Positions 18,139 to 27,253 are shown, counted from the first letter of the stretch. The stretch: DNA of 64,000 nucleotides from Azorhizobium doebereinerae UFLA1-100 (GCF_000473085.1 NZ_KI421497.1:98249-162248); one strand, 5' to 3'. The notes: a model not told the origin generated them from the sequence alone. Made by a program: numbers and translations.

Positions 18139-19842
18139 TCAGTTGCCGCCTTCCAGCAGGCGGCGGGCGATCACCTGCGCCTGGATCTCCGCCGCGCCCT
18201 CGAAGATGTTGAGGATGCGCGCGTCACACAGCAGGCGTGACACCGGATATTCCAGCGCGAAGCCGTTGCCGCCGTGGATCTGCAATGCATTGTCCGCCGC
18301 CGCCCAGGCGACGCGGGCGCCGAGCAGCTTGGACATGCCCGCTTCCAGGTCCGTGCGCCGGCCCTCGTCCTTGGCCCGCGCGGCGAAATAGGTGATCTGG
18401 CGGGCGATGGCGATCTCCACCGCCATCATCACGATCTTGTCCGCCACGCGCGGGAAGGCGATCAGCGGCTTGCCGAACTGGACGCGCTCCTCCGCATAGC
18501 GCAGCCCCACTTCCATGGCCGCCTGCGCCACGCCCACCGCGCGCGCCGCCGTCTGGATGCGCGCCGCCTCGAACGTGTTCATGAGCTGCTTGAAGCCCTG
18601 CCCCTCGACCCCGCCGAGCAACTGGCCCGCCGGCACCTCGAAGCCGTCGAAGCCGATCTCGAACTCCTTCATGCCGCGATAGCCGAGCACCTCGATCTCG
18701 CCGCCGGTCATGCCCTTGGCCGGGAAAGGATCCGCGTCCGTGCCGCGCGGCTTCTCGGCCAGCAGCATGGAGAGGCCGCGATAGCCGGGCTGGCTGGGAT
18801 CGGTGCGCACCAGCAGCGTCATCAGGTCGGCGCGCACCGGATGGGTGATCCAGGTCTTGTTGCCATGGACCTTGTAGACCGCCGCATCCCCCTCGCCCTC
18901 CTTCACCGCGCGGGTGCGCAGCGAGGCGAGGTCCGAGCCGGTGTTCGGCTCGGTGAAGACGGCGGTGGGCAGGATCTCGCCGGAGGCGAGCTTGGGCAGG
19001 TAATGCGCCTTCTGCGCCTCGGTGCCGCCGCCCAGGATCAGTTCGGCGGCGATCTCCGAGCGGGTGCCGAGCGAGCCGACGCCGATGTAGCCGCGCGACA
19101 ATTCCTCGGTGACCACGCACATGGCCTCCTTCGGCAGGCCAAGGCCGCCGAATTCCTCCGGGATGGTGAGGCCGAACACGCCGAGTTCGGCGAGGCCGGA
19201 GACCACCTCCATGGGGATGTAGTCGTTCTTCAGATGCCAGTCGTGGGCAAGGGGGGCCACCTCCGCCTCGACGAACCGGCGGATCTCGGAGCGCATGGCC
19301 TCCATCGTCTCGTCGAGCCCGGCATCGCCCACCGTGACGGCGCCGTGGGCGGCGCGAATGATCGCGGCCAGCGCCGCGCGGGCGGCGGCGGAATTGCCAT
19401 GGCGCGCCAGCGTCGCCACCGCCTCGGTCTCGCGCAGCGCGGCGATGCTCTCGTCGGTGAGGAACAGGTCCTCCAGGCGCACGATCTCGCCCTGGCTCAT
19501 GGCGATGCCGCCGAGGATCTGGGCGGTGTATTCGCCAGCGCCGATCTGCACGATCAGCCGCTCGGCCTCGCCGAACTTGCCGCTCTCGCCCAGACGGTCG
19601 GCATAATGCACCAGTTCGCGCACACCGAAGACATAGGTGGCAAGCCAGGACAGGCCGTGCACCGCGCGCTGCTCCTGCTCCAGCAGGGTCGCGGACAGCT
19701 TCTCGCCCTCGCTCACCGCCGCGCGGACGGTGGAGATCGCCTCCGCCAGCACCCGCTCCAGGGCCGGCAATGCGGTGCGGACGAGCTCGACGACATCGGC
19801 GCCCGCCTCGGGCGCGGTGCGAAGGGCAAGGCTGCTCGGCAT
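18139..19842 (-). CDS. mcd: Acyl-CoA dehydrogenase with N-terminal extension, probable (2S)-methylsuccinyl-CoA dehydrogenase
   Basis: A 567-residue flavoprotein. The C-terminal 390 residues form a canonical acyl-CoA dehydrogenase: IPEEFGGLGLPKE, FTEPNTGSDLASLRT (FAD-binding), GMKEFEIGFDGFEVP, ERVQFGKPLIAFP, QIHGGNGFALEYPVSRL, and the catalytic glutamate in IFEGAAEIQ. An extra helical domain of about 165 residues precedes it. That architecture and length (about 62 kDa) is characteristic of Mcd, which oxidises methylsuccinyl-CoA to mesaconyl-CoA in the ethylmalonyl-CoA pathway of acetate assimilation. The ATG at 19842 follows GGGGAG; an earlier start at 19869 lacks one. Electrons would go to an ETF such as the one at 39404-41097. 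The specific substrate is inferred from architecture. Confidence 0.75.
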   Translation of the reverse strand: MPSSLALRTAPEAGADVVELVRTALPALERVLAEAISTVRAAVSEGEKLSATLLEQEQRAVHGLSWLATYVFGVRELVHYADRLGESGKFGEAERLIVQIGAGEYTAQILGGIAMSQGEIVRLEDLFLTDESIAALRETEAVATLARHGNSAAARAALAAIIRAAHGAVTVGDAGLDETMEAMRSEIRRFVEAEVAPLAHDWHLKNDYIPMEVVSGLAELGVFGLTIPEEFGGLGLPKEAMCVVTEELSRGYIGVGSLGTRSEIAAELILGGGTEAQKAHYLPKLASGEILPTAVFTEPNTGSDLASLRTRAVKEGEGDAAVYKVHGNKTWITHPVRADLMTLLVRTDPSQPGYRGLSMLLAEKPRGTDADPFPAKGMTGGEIEVLGYRGMKEFEIGFDGFEVPAGQLLGGVEGQGFKQLMNTFEAARIQTAARAVGVAQAAMEVGLRYAEERVQFGKPLIAFPRVADKIVMMAVEIAIARQITYFAARAKDEGRRTDLEAGMSKLLGARVAWAAADNALQIHGGNGFALEYPVSRLLCDARILNIFEGAAEIQAQVIARRLLEGGN

Positions 19843-19959
19843 CGGACGGAACTCCCCAAAGTTGTGCATTGCGGTATTTTGCCCATCCTTGCGCCGGGAT
19901 GGCCCGGACGCAACGGGAGATTGCGGCCCGCGCCGCGCGCGGTACGCCCTGTCAGCCGC

Positions 19960-21105
19960 TCAGGCCGCCGTCTCGTCCGCCTGATCGGCCCGGTAGGCGG
20001 CGAGCTGGGTGCGCAGTTCCACCAGGTTTTCCTGCACGTGGGTGCAACCGGCCACGGCCGTATAGAGGCGGGTGAGGCTCGCCCCGTCCGCCCGCAGCAG
20101 CCCCGCCGTGCCGGCCCGGTCCATCTCCGCCGCCAGCGCGGCCACCGCCGCCGCCATCGCCGCGGCGCTGTCGCTGGGTGCACCGAGGCCCACCGGATTG
20201 CCGCTGCGCAGGCTCTCCGCCAGATCGCGGCACTCGGTGGCGAGCGCCGCCAGCGCCGCCTGGAGGGCGGGACGGACGGGGGCAGACAGGGTCTCCGGCA
20301 GCGGCTGGTCCGCCACCCGCATCAGGATGATGACGGAATGCCAGAGCCGGCGGCACAGCCGCACGATGGGCGCGGCGTCCGGCTGCCCGGCCAGCCATCC
20401 GGCGCGCTCCCGCCGCGCCTCGCCCACCCGCAGGTCGGCGGCCCGCAGGGTGACGCGAGCCTCGGCGTTCAGCCGGTCCACCTCCGCCGGATCGAGCGTG
20501 CCGTCCAGCAGGCCGGCCCGGCCCTGCTCCAGCAAAGCGGCGCAGGCATCCAGCGCGTCGGCCGCATGTGGAAACAGCAGGAACAGCGCGCGGGTGGGAA
20601 AGACGAACAGGGCGCAGGCGACGCCCACCATGCCGCCCAGGCCGATCTCGAACACCCGCTGCAGGCCGGAGATCACCGGCTGGGCATGCGTGGGGTCGGC
20701 CAGCATCACCACCACCACGGTGACCGGCGCCAGCTTGAAGCTCGGCCGGTAGGCGGACATCAGCGCGGTGACGAGGGTGCCGACCGTAAGCAGCAGCACG
20801 GTGAGGTTCTGCGATGGCCCCGCCAGCATGGCGAGCCCCACGCCGATGATGCCGCCGGCGATGGTGCCGAGGCCACGGTCGGTGGCCACCGCCACGCTGG
20901 CGCCGAGCGAGGATTGCACCACCAGGATGGCGGAGAGCACCGCCCAATAGCCCTTCGGCAGGTCCAGCCACCAGGCGATGCCATAGGACAGCAGCGCGGC
21001 CACCGTCGCCCGCACCGCAAGGCGCAGGTGGGCGATGTCGAAGGCCGGCCACAGCGCCCTGAGGCGCGGCAGGAGGGAGGACATGAACCACGACGGGAGG
21101 GGCAT
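19960..21105 (-). CDS. FUSC-family inner-membrane transporter
   Basis: A 381-residue membrane protein with six hydrophobic segments in the first 165 residues (for example RATVAALLSYGIAWWLDLPKGYW and ATDRGLGTIAGGIIGVGLAML) followed by a soluble helical domain. The motif LPKGYWAVLSAILVVQSSLG and the TDRGLGTIAGG loop are typical of the fusaric-acid resistance / aromatic acid exporter (FUSC, AaeB, YccS) family. Likely role: efflux of aromatic or hydrophobic acids. The start is uncertain (21105 or an ATG at 21084). No membrane-fusion partner is adjacent. Confidence 0.75.
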   Translation of the reverse strand: MPLPSWFMSSLLPRLRALWPAFDIAHLRLAVRATVAALLSYGIAWWLDLPKGYWAVLSAILVVQSSLGASVAVATDRGLGTIAGGIIGVGLAMLAGPSQNLTVLLLTVGTLVTALMSAYRPSFKLAPVTVVVVMLADPTHAQPVISGLQRVFEIGLGGMVGVACALFVFPTRALFLLFPHAADALDACAALLEQGRAGLLDGTLDPAEVDRLNAEARVTLRAADLRVGEARRERAGWLAGQPDAAPIVRLCRRLWHSVIILMRVADQPLPETLSAPVRPALQAALAALATECRDLAESLRSGNPVGLGAPSDSAAAMAAAVAALAAEMDRAGTAGLLRADGASLTRLYTAVAGCTHVQENLVELRTQLAAYRADQADETAA

Positions 21106-21246
21106 GCGGCACGAACCAGATGGCAGGCGTGAACCGGAACGGGCGAACCCGGATTATTCCCAGGGGCGCGGCTGCACCCGGGCATCCTCGCCGGGTACTC
21201 TTGGCTTATGATGCGTCGCGACGGATGTCACGCGGAACGGGAAACC

Positions 21247-22134
21247 ATGCTGCTACGGGCCTATCGAGTGGTGATGGACGCGGTATGGACCTTCCTCGCG
21301 GACGACGGCTGGGCGATCGCCAGCCACATCGCCCTCTCCCTGCTCATGTCGCTGTTCCCGTTCCTCATCTTTCTCACCGCGCTCGCCGGCGTGCTCGACC
21401 TGCGGCCGCTGGCCAACGAGGCGATCCAGCTGATGCTGGAGACTTGGCCGGAGCAGGTGGCCGAGCCCATCGCCCGCGAGATCCACAACGTGGTCAACCA
21501 GGTGCGCGCCGACGTGCTGACCGCCGGCGTGGCGCTCGCCATCTACTTCTCGTCCAACGGCATCGAGAGCCTGCGCATTGGCCTCAACCGCGCCTATGGG
21601 GTGAAGGAGCATCGGGCCTGGTATCGCCTGCGCCTCGGCTCGACGCTGTTCGTGATCGTCGGCGCGGCCGCCATGCTGGCTTTGTCCTTCCTGGTGATTC
21701 TCGGCCCGCTGATCTGGCAGACGCTGGTGAACAACCTGCCAGCCCTGAAGCCGCTCGGCGGCGTCGTCACCATCGCCCGCTTCGGCACTACGACGGTCAT
21801 CCTCATCGCCGCGCTGCTGATGGCCCATCTGTGGCTGCCAGCCGGCCACCGCCGGTTCCTCGACGTGCTGCCGGGCGTGGCGGTCACGCTCACGCTCTGG
21901 CTCGTCGCCGCCACCGCCTTCGGCTTCTATCTGGGCGAATTCTCCGGCAATTACGTCACCACCTATGCCGGCCTCGCCTCGGTCATGATCGCGCTGGTCT
22001 TCCTCTATCTCACCGCCACCGCTTTCATTTTCGGCGGCGAGCTGAACGCCGCGATCCTGCGCGCCCGCGAGGCGCGGCGGCACGCGGCGGGCGGGCGCAA
22101 GGCCCGGCACGCCGTGCAGCAGGTCCGGTTTTGA
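21247..22134 (+). CDS. YihY/UPF0761 (BrkB-like) membrane protein
   Basis: A 295-residue protein with six membrane segments: DGWAIASHIALSLLMSLFPFLIF opens the family domain, then ALAIYFSSNGIESLRIGLNRAYG, LFVIVGAAAMLALSFLVIL, TVILIAALLMAHLWLP and FGFYLGEFSGNYVTTYAGLASVM with the closing FIFGGELNA. The family is widespread but without settled function; it was earlier mislabelled ribonuclease BN. The ATG at 21247 has GGGAAACC upstream; an in-frame ATG at 21208 is possible. mmcB starts 2 bp after the stop, so the two are probably co-translated. Confidence 0.8.
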   Translation: MLLRAYRVVMDAVWTFLADDGWAIASHIALSLLMSLFPFLIFLTALAGVLDLRPLANEAIQLMLETWPEQVAEPIAREIHNVVNQVRADVLTAGVALAIYFSSNGIESLRIGLNRAYGVKEHRAWYRLRLGSTLFVIVGAAAMLALSFLVILGPLIWQTLVNNLPALKPLGGVVTIARFGTTTVILIAALLMAHLWLPAGHRRFLDVLPGVAVTLTLWLVAATAFGFYLGEFSGNYVTTYAGLASVMIALVFLYLTATAFIFGGELNAAILRAREARRHAAGGRKARHAVQQVRF

Positions 22135-22136
22135 GC

Positions 22137-22610
22137 ATGTCCCAGCCTCCGCCCCGTCCGGACGGACGCCAGTCCCCCACCGCGCAGGCCGTGCAACGGG
22201 GCGTGCTGCGCTTCCTCAGCGCGCACGGCCAATTCGGCCTTCCGGAATTCTCGCTGGTGAGCGGCCGGCGGGCCGACATCATCGCGCTCGACGCCAAGGG
22301 CATCGTCACCATCATCGAGATCAAGTCCTCGGTGATCGACTTCCGCACCGACGGCAAGTGGCCGGAATACCGGGCCTATTGCGACCACCTGCTGTTCGCG
22401 GTGCCGCTGGATTTCCCGGCGGAGATCCTGCCGGACGACGTGGGGCTGCTGGTGGGCGATGCCTTCGGCGCGGAGATGCTGCGCCCCCCGCCGGTCCATC
22501 CCTTGGCCGCCGCCACCCGCAAGGCACTGACCCTGCGCTTCGCGCGCGCCGCGGCGGGGCGGCTCGCCGCGCTCTACGACCCTGACCTCCGGCCCGCGCT
22601 GGATTGGTAA
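22137..22610 (+). CDS. mmcB: MmcB family DNA repair protein (predicted nuclease)
   Basis: A 157-residue protein with a PD-(D/E)xK-like core: RRADIIALDAKGIVTIIEIKSS (D then ExK) followed by DFRTDGKWPEYRAYCDHLLFAVP. This matches MmcB, the SOS-regulated protein linked with the ImuAB-DnaE2 mutasome in alphaproteobacteria. Its start follows the YihY stop by 2 bp. No LexA-type box (GTTC-N7-GTTC) is seen directly upstream, so SOS control is not shown here. Confidence 0.8.
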   Translation: MSQPPPRPDGRQSPTAQAVQRGVLRFLSAHGQFGLPEFSLVSGRRADIIALDAKGIVTIIEIKSSVIDFRTDGKWPEYRAYCDHLLFAVPLDFPAEILPDDVGLLVGDAFGAEMLRPPPVHPLAAATRKALTLRFARAAAGRLAALYDPDLRPALDW

Positions 22611-22652
22611 GGCGCCGGAAAGGCTCCCGCCCACCCGCCGCCGGAAGCCCGC

Positions 22653-22666
22653 TTGCGTTGCATCAA
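22653..22666 (+). promoter_or_regulatory. FixK/FNR box upstream of hemN
   Basis: TTGCGTTGCATCAA fits the rhizobial FixK consensus TTG(A/C)-N6-(T/G)CAA exactly. Its centre (22659.5) is about 41.5 bp from the second candidate hemN ATG at 22701, the class-II activator distance from a transcription start. CATGAT at 22689-22694 could serve as a -10 element. It predicts micro-oxic activation of hemN by the FixK encoded next door. Confidence 0.75.
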
Positions 22667-22694
22667 GGCGCTTTCGCGCGCGATCCGGCATGAT

Positions 22695-24128
22695 ATGCCC
22701 ATGACCGCCGCCCATGCCATCGTCCGCGCTGCCGGCCCTGTCGCCGTCACGTCCGGCCCCCGTCCGTTGCAGGACCTCGTCGCGCGCTACAGCCGCCCGG
22801 TCCCGCGCTACACCAGCTATCCGACGGCGCCGCAATTCGGCCCGCAGGTGGATGGCGAGGTCTATGCCGGCTGGCTGGCGGCGCTTCCTGATGGCGCGCG
22901 CGCCTCGATCTATCTGCACGTGCCGTTCTGCGCCGAGCTGTGCCTCTATTGCGGCTGCAACACCTCCGTCGCCCGCCGCTATACGCCGGTGGCGGCCTAT
23001 GCGGAGCGGCTCCGGACCGAGATCGCCCGCGTCGCCGCGCTCATCCCCGGCCGGCTCAAGGTCTCGCATCTGCATTGGGGCGGCGGCACGCCGACCCTGC
23101 TCTCCGGCGCCGACATGATCGCCATCATGGCCGACATCCGCACGCATTTCGACGTGGACGCGGACGCCGAGCTCGCCATCGAGGTGGATCCGCGGGTGCT
23201 GAGCGACGAGATGGTCGCCGCGCTCGCCGCCTCCGGCCTGACGCGGGCCAGCCTCGGCGTGCAGGATTTCGATCCCGCCGTGCAGGAGGCGATCGGCCGC
23301 CACCAGTCATTCGAGGAGACCGAGAAGGCCGCGAAAGCCCTGCGCGCGGCGGGCGTCGGCTCGCTCAATCTCGATCTCATCTACGGCCTGCCACACCAGA
23401 CCGTCGCCTCGGTGCTGGAGACCGTGCGCACCGCGCTCGCCCTGGCGCCCGACCGGATCGCCGTGTTCGGCTATGCCCACGTGCCCTGGATGAAGAAGCA
23501 CCAGGCGCTGATTCCCGAGCAGAGCCTGCCCGGTGCCGCCGAGCGCCTCGCCCAGGCGCAGGCGATTACCGCCCTGCTGGAGGCGGAAGGCTACGTGGCC
23601 ATCGGCCTCGATCATTTCGCCCGGCCGGACGACGCCATGGCCCGGCGCGCCGGCGAAGGCACGCTGCGGCGCAATTTCCAGGGCTATACTACCGACGACG
23701 CGCCGATCCTGCTGGGCTTCGGCGCCTCCGCCATCGGCATGCTGCCGCAGGGCTATGTGCAGAACCTGCCGGCGACGCCCGCATGGCACGCGGCGCTGGA
23801 GGCCGGCCGGCTGCCGATCGCGCGCGGCCTCGCGCTCACCGCCGAGGACCGGCTGCGGCGCGATGTCATCGAGCGCCTGATGTGCGACGGGGAGGTGGAT
23901 CTGGCGGCCGTCCTCGACCGCCACGGCTTCCCGGCCGACACCTTCGCCGCCGAGATCACGCGCCTCGCGGCGCTGGAGGCGGACGGCCTCGTGGCGCGGA
24001 CCGATGCCGTGCTGACCGTTCCCGCCCCGGCGCGCATCTTCACCCGCACCGTGGCCGCCGTGTTCGACGCTTACCTGCCGGCACAAGAAAACGCCGCCGG
24101 GCCAAAGCGGCACGCGGCGGCGATCTGA
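22695..24128 (+). CDS. hemN: Oxygen-independent coproporphyrinogen III oxidase (radical SAM)
   Basis: Radical-SAM enzyme of 477 residues making protoporphyrinogen IX without oxygen, needed for haem under micro-oxic conditions. The iron-sulphur motif is FCAELCLYCGC (CxxxCxxC plus the family's extra cysteine). It is preceded by the HemN N-terminal segment VPRYTSYPTAPQF and followed by HLHWGGGTPTLL and IEVDPR. ATGs at 22695 and 22701 are both possible. Upstream in-frame codons overlap the FixK box and should be excluded. No ribosome-binding site precedes either ATG, so a leaderless message is plausible. It is convergent with fixK. Confidence 0.92.
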   Translation: MPMTAAHAIVRAAGPVAVTSGPRPLQDLVARYSRPVPRYTSYPTAPQFGPQVDGEVYAGWLAALPDGARASIYLHVPFCAELCLYCGCNTSVARRYTPVAAYAERLRTEIARVAALIPGRLKVSHLHWGGGTPTLLSGADMIAIMADIRTHFDVDADAELAIEVDPRVLSDEMVAALAASGLTRASLGVQDFDPAVQEAIGRHQSFEETEKAAKALRAAGVGSLNLDLIYGLPHQTVASVLETVRTALALAPDRIAVFGYAHVPWMKKHQALIPEQSLPGAAERLAQAQAITALLEAEGYVAIGLDHFARPDDAMARRAGEGTLRRNFQGYTTDDAPILLGFGASAIGMLPQGYVQNLPATPAWHAALEAGRLPIARGLALTAEDRLRRDVIERLMCDGEVDLAAVLDRHGFPADTFAAEITRLAALEADGLVARTDAVLTVPAPARIFTRTVAAVFDAYLPAQENAAGPKRHAAAI

Positions 24129-24145
24129 GGTGGGGAGGAACCGAA

Positions 24146-24166
24146 CCGGCCGCGCGTGGCGGCCGG
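24146..24166. terminator. GC-rich hairpin between convergent hemN and fixK
   Basis: CCGGCCGC and GCGGCCGG form a perfect 8-bp stem with a 5-nt loop in the 49-bp gap between the two convergent stop codons. Neither side has a good T-tract, so it may be a weak bidirectional terminator or an RNA-stabilising 3' end. Confidence 0.4.
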
Positions 24167-24177
24167 GAAATGGATGC

Positions 24178-24924
24178 TCAGGAGTCCAGCCGGCGCAGGG
24201 CCGAACGGTCGCGCAGGAGAACGCGGCGCGAGGAAGGAAGCGAGATCGTGCCCTGCTCTTCCAGATAGGTGAGCGTGCGCGACACGGTCTCGATGGTGAG
24301 GCCGAGGAAGTCGGCCATGTCCTGGCGGGACATGGCGAGCTGCAACTCGGTCACGTGCGAGGCATTGGTGGTGCCGGAGCGGCGGGCGAGGTCGAGAAGG
24401 AAGGAGCCGACGCGCTCCTGGGCGGTCTTGCGGCCCAGCAGCAGCAGATGCTCCTGCGCCCGCTGCAATTCGGCGAAGCTCAGCGCCCACAGGGCGCAGG
24501 CCAGCTCCGGGTCGGTGCCGGCGCGGGCGAAGAGCACAGAGCGCTTGACCCGGACCAGACGGCATTCGCTCACGGCCTCGGCGGAGAAGCGGTAGCGCTC
24601 GCCGGTCTCCCAGCCGAAGGCATCGCCCGGCAGGCAGAAGGCTTCGATCTGGCGGCGACCGTCCCCCATCAGCTTGCAGATGCGCACCACGCCGGAAACC
24701 ACCACATAGACATTCTCGGCAGCCTGATCGTCGCCGAAAATCTCGCTGTTGCGGGCGAAAGTCACTGGCGCGCCAAGCGCCGCAACCACATGGGCCGGCC
24801 GCGCGCTGTCCTCGGTGCAGGCACCCTTCGCCATCTCATTCCACCTTCCGGATGGCATCGGATGCGCATAGGCTTGGGGCGGCACGGGAGCGATATGGGC
24901 GATGACGCTGGGGGCGATCGACAT
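24178..24924 (-). CDS. fixK: Crp/Fnr-family regulator FixK
   Basis: A 248-residue regulator with a cNMP-like beta-roll (VYVVVSGVVRICKLMGDG, FCLPGDAFG), a dimer helix and a Crp-type helix-turn-helix (SRQDMADFLGLTIETVSRTL) whose recognition helix carries the E..SR residues of TTGA-reading FNR/FixK proteins. The N-terminal region has one cysteine only, not the cluster that holds the iron-sulphur centre of FNR/FnrN, so it should not sense oxygen itself. Its expression is probably driven by FixJ at the divergent intergenic palindrome. The start at 24924 has GGAG eight bases upstream; the ATG at 24933 abuts that GGAG. Likely targets in this window are hemN and the receiver gene at 27358. Confidence 0.88.
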   Translation of the reverse strand: MSIAPSVIAHIAPVPPQAYAHPMPSGRWNEMAKGACTEDSARPAHVVAALGAPVTFARNSEIFGDDQAAENVYVVVSGVVRICKLMGDGRRQIEAFCLPGDAFGWETGERYRFSAEAVSECRLVRVKRSVLFARAGTDPELACALWALSFAELQRAQEHLLLLGRKTAQERVGSFLLDLARRSGTTNASHVTELQLAMSRQDMADFLGLTIETVSRTLTYLEEQGTISLPSSRRVLLRDRSALRRLDS

Positions 24925-25012
24925 CGAACTCATCTCCGAATTTCTGTGAATTCAGGGATAGCTCTTTGACGGGATTACAAAAATTCGGATTCACTCCTTA
25001 GGGCGCAGCCCT

Positions 25013-25028
25013 TAAGTAGTTCTACTTA
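25013..25028. promoter_or_regulatory. Palindromic FixJ-type operator between fixK and fixL
   Basis: TAAGTAGTTCTACTTA is a perfect inverted repeat with 6-bp arms and a 4-bp spacer, 83 bp upstream of fixL and 89 bp upstream of fixK. It resembles FixJ-binding sites described upstream of rhizobial fixK promoters (TAAGTA-type half-sites). A second imperfect dyad, AGGGC-GCA-GCCCT at 25000-25012, adjoins it on the fixK side. It most likely activates fixK and may also affect fixLJ. Confidence 0.65.
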
Positions 25029-25110
25029 GGACATTGGTCGTGATCGCCCGGTTCCGGTGGCGACCGCGCCGGCCGCAGATCCTTCCGATTGGTGGACGAG
25101 ACGAGGACAA

Positions 25111-26625
25111 ATGAGCGAGACGCCGACCCAGGCGCTGCCCCCCAAGGCCAAGCAGATGGCGCAGAGCCTGCCCGCCATGCTGCGCCGCGCACTGCCCGGG
25201 GCCGCGGCCGCCGTCATCGTGGTCGCCCTCGCCGCCGCGCTCGGCACCCCCCCGTTCGACAGCCGCGCCCTGCTCGTGCTCCTCGTGCTGGTGGTGCTGG
25301 CGAGCTGGCGGGGGCTGATCTCCGGCCTTACCGCCACGCTCGCCGCCAGCGCGGGCATTCTGGTACTCGGCATCGCCGCCGCCGACACCGCGATCGCGGA
25401 CTGGCAGACCCTGGCCCTGTTCACCCTGGCGGGCGCGGGCGTCGCGATCCTCGGCGAGCGGCTGCGCCGCACCCGCATCGACGCGGTGGCCCGCGACCGC
25501 GCCCTGCTGGCGCGCGAGGCGCACCTGTCCTCGATCCTCGACACCGTGCCGGACGCGATGGTGGTGATCGACGAGCAGGGCACCATGCAGTCCTTTTCCA
25601 TCACCGCCGAGCGCCTGTTCGGCTATGCCGCCTCGGAGGTGATCGGGCACAATGTCGCGATGCTCATGCCGAGCCCGCACCGCGAGCATCACGACGGCTA
25701 CCTGAGCCGCTACCTCGCCACCGGGGAACGCCGCATCATCGGCATCGGCCGGGTGGTGACGGGCGAGCGCAAGGATGGCGCCACCTTCCCCATGGAGCTG
25801 GCGGTGGGCGAGATGCATTCCGTCTCGGGACGCTTCTTCACCGGCTTCATCCGCGACCTGACCGAGCGCCAGGAGACCGAAGCCCGGCTCCAGGAACTCC
25901 AGGCGGAGCTGGTGCACATCTCCCGCCTCACCGCCCTCGGCGAGATGGCCTCGACCCTTGCCCATGAGCTGAACCAGCCGTTGTCGGCCATCGCCAACTA
26001 CATCAAGGGCTCCCGCCGTCTGCTGGAAGAAGGCGACGCCCGCCGCATTCCCATGCTCCAGGGCGCCCTGGACAAGGCCGCCGAACAGGCCCTGCGCGCC
26101 GGCCAGATCATCCGCCGCCTGCGGGATTTCGTGTCCCGGGGCGAGAGCGAGCGGCGGCTGGAGAGCATCTCCAAGCTGGTGGAGGAAGCAAGCGCGCTGG
26201 CCCTTGTCGGCGCCAAGGAGCACAGCATCCAGGTGCGCTACCAGTTCGACCCTGCCTGCGACCTCGTGCTCGCCGACAAGGTGCAGGTTCAGCAGGTATT
26301 GCTCAATCTTATGCGCAACGCCCTTGAAGCCATGATGGAAGCCCCTCGCCGCCAGCTCCTCGTGCAGACCCAGGCAGCCGACGACGACATGGTCACCATT
26401 TCCGTCTCCGACACCGGCCACGGCGTCTCCGAGGAGATGCGGTCCCAATTGTTCATGCCGTTCGTCACCACGAAGGCCCACGGCATGGGGGTCGGGCTGT
26501 CCATTTCCCGCACCATCATCGACGCGCACGGCGGACGCATCTGGGCCGAGCCGAACCCGGAAGGCGGAACCATCTTCCGCTTCACCCTGCGCACGGTGGA
26601 CGAGGAGGCCATGCAAAATGTCTGA
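25111..26625 (+). CDS. fixL: Haem-PAS oxygen-sensing histidine kinase FixL
   Basis: A 504-residue membrane sensor: about four hydrophobic segments (residues 30-115), a haem PAS domain (about 135-250) and HisKA/HATPase domains. In the PAS domain, [20 protein letters not shown] contains the proximal haem histidine (H194) at the place of H200 in Bradyrhizobium FixL. R200 and R214 match R206 and R220 of that protein. The phosphorylated histidine is H285 in [13 protein letters not shown] and G boxes follow ([30 protein letters not shown]). Oxygen binding should switch off kinase activity toward FixJ. The ATG at 25111 has GAGGACAA upstream. It overlaps fixJ by 8 bp. Confidence 0.93.
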   Translation: MSETPTQALPPKAKQMAQSLPAMLRRALPGAAAAVIVVALAAALGTPPFDSRALLVLLVLVVLASWRGLISGLTATLAASAGILVLGIAAADTAIADWQTLALFTLAGAGVAILGERLRRTRIDAVARDRALLAREAHLSSILDTVPDAMVVIDEQGTMQSFSITAERLFGYAASEVIGHNVAMLMPSPHREHHDGYLSRYLATGERRIIGIGRVVTGERKDGATFPMELAVGEMHSVSGRFFTGFIRDLTERQETEARLQELQAELVHISRLTALGEMASTLAHELNQPLSAIANYIKGSRRLLEEGDARRIPMLQGALDKAAEQALRAGQIIRRLRDFVSRGESERRLESISKLVEEASALALVGAKEHSIQVRYQFDPACDLVLADKVQVQQVLLNLMRNALEAMMEAPRRQLLVQTQAADDDMVTISVSDTGHGVSEEMRSQLFMPFVTTKAHGMGVGLSISRTIIDAHGGRIWAEPNPEGGTIFRFTLRTVDEEAMQNV

Positions 26626-27253
26626 TGCGCTTCCGGTGCATGTGATCGACGATGACGATGCCGTGCGCGAATCCCTCGCCTTCCTGCTGGAGAGCTCCGG
26701 CCTCACCGTCCAGCAGCATGTCTCGGCCCTGGCCTTCCTGGAGGCGGGCGTGCCGCTCGACCGGGGCTGCATCGTCACCGACGTGCGCATGCCCGGCATG
26801 AGCGGCGTCGAGCTGCTCAAGGAGCTGAAGGAGCGCGGTGCCCGCATCTCGGTGATCGTGATGACCGGCCACGGCGACGTGCCCCTGGCGGTGGAGGCGA
26901 TGAAGCTCGGCGCGGCGGACTTCCTCGAGAAGCCGTTCGACGACTATGCGATCGTCTCGGCAGTGAAGGCCTGCCTCGGTCGCAATGCGGAGGAAGGCCG
27001 GCAGGAGGACCTGCGCAGCGAGGTCGGCCGGCGCATCGCCGCATTGTCCCAGCGCGAACGCCAGGTGCTGGAATGCCTGGTGAGCGGTCTCGCCAACAAG
27101 ACCATCGCCTACGACCTCGGCATCAGCCCGCGCACGGTGGAGGTCTATCGCGCCAACGTAATGACCAAGATGCAGGCCGCCAGCCTCCCGGAACTCGTGC
27201 GCATGGCCTTGCTCGCCGGCGTGGCGCCGACCGATTCCTCGGTCCGTCAGTAG
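26618..27253 (+). CDS. fixJ: Two-component response regulator FixJ
   Basis: A 211-residue NarL/LuxR-type regulator. The receiver has an acidic pocket VIDDDDAV, phospho-acceptor D55 in [12 protein letters not shown], the switch threonine in [10 protein letters not shown] and lysine in FLEKPF. The output domain carries the LuxR helix-turn-helix [16 protein letters not shown] and [19 protein letters not shown]. Its start lies inside the last codons of fixL, so kinase and regulator are translationally coupled. It should bind the TAAGTA palindrome between fixK and fixL when phosphorylated at low oxygen. Confidence 0.93.
   Translation: MSDALPVHVIDDDDAVRESLAFLLESSGLTVQQHVSALAFLEAGVPLDRGCIVTDVRMPGMSGVELLKELKERGARISVIVMTGHGDVPLAVEAMKLGAADFLEKPFDDYAIVSAVKACLGRNAEEGRQEDLRSEVGRRIAALSQRERQVLECLVSGLANKTIAYDLGISPRTVEVYRANVMTKMQAASLPELVRMALLAGVAPTDSSVRQ

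Noticed and set aside
22653-22694. Extended N-terminus of hemN beginning with a TTG codon
   Set aside because: The codons coincide with the FixK box and the residues they add are not part of the family.
24966-24980. TTGACGGGATTACAA as a FixK box upstream of fixK
   Set aside because: The half-site spacing is one base too long and the right half is TACAA, not TCAA or GCAA.
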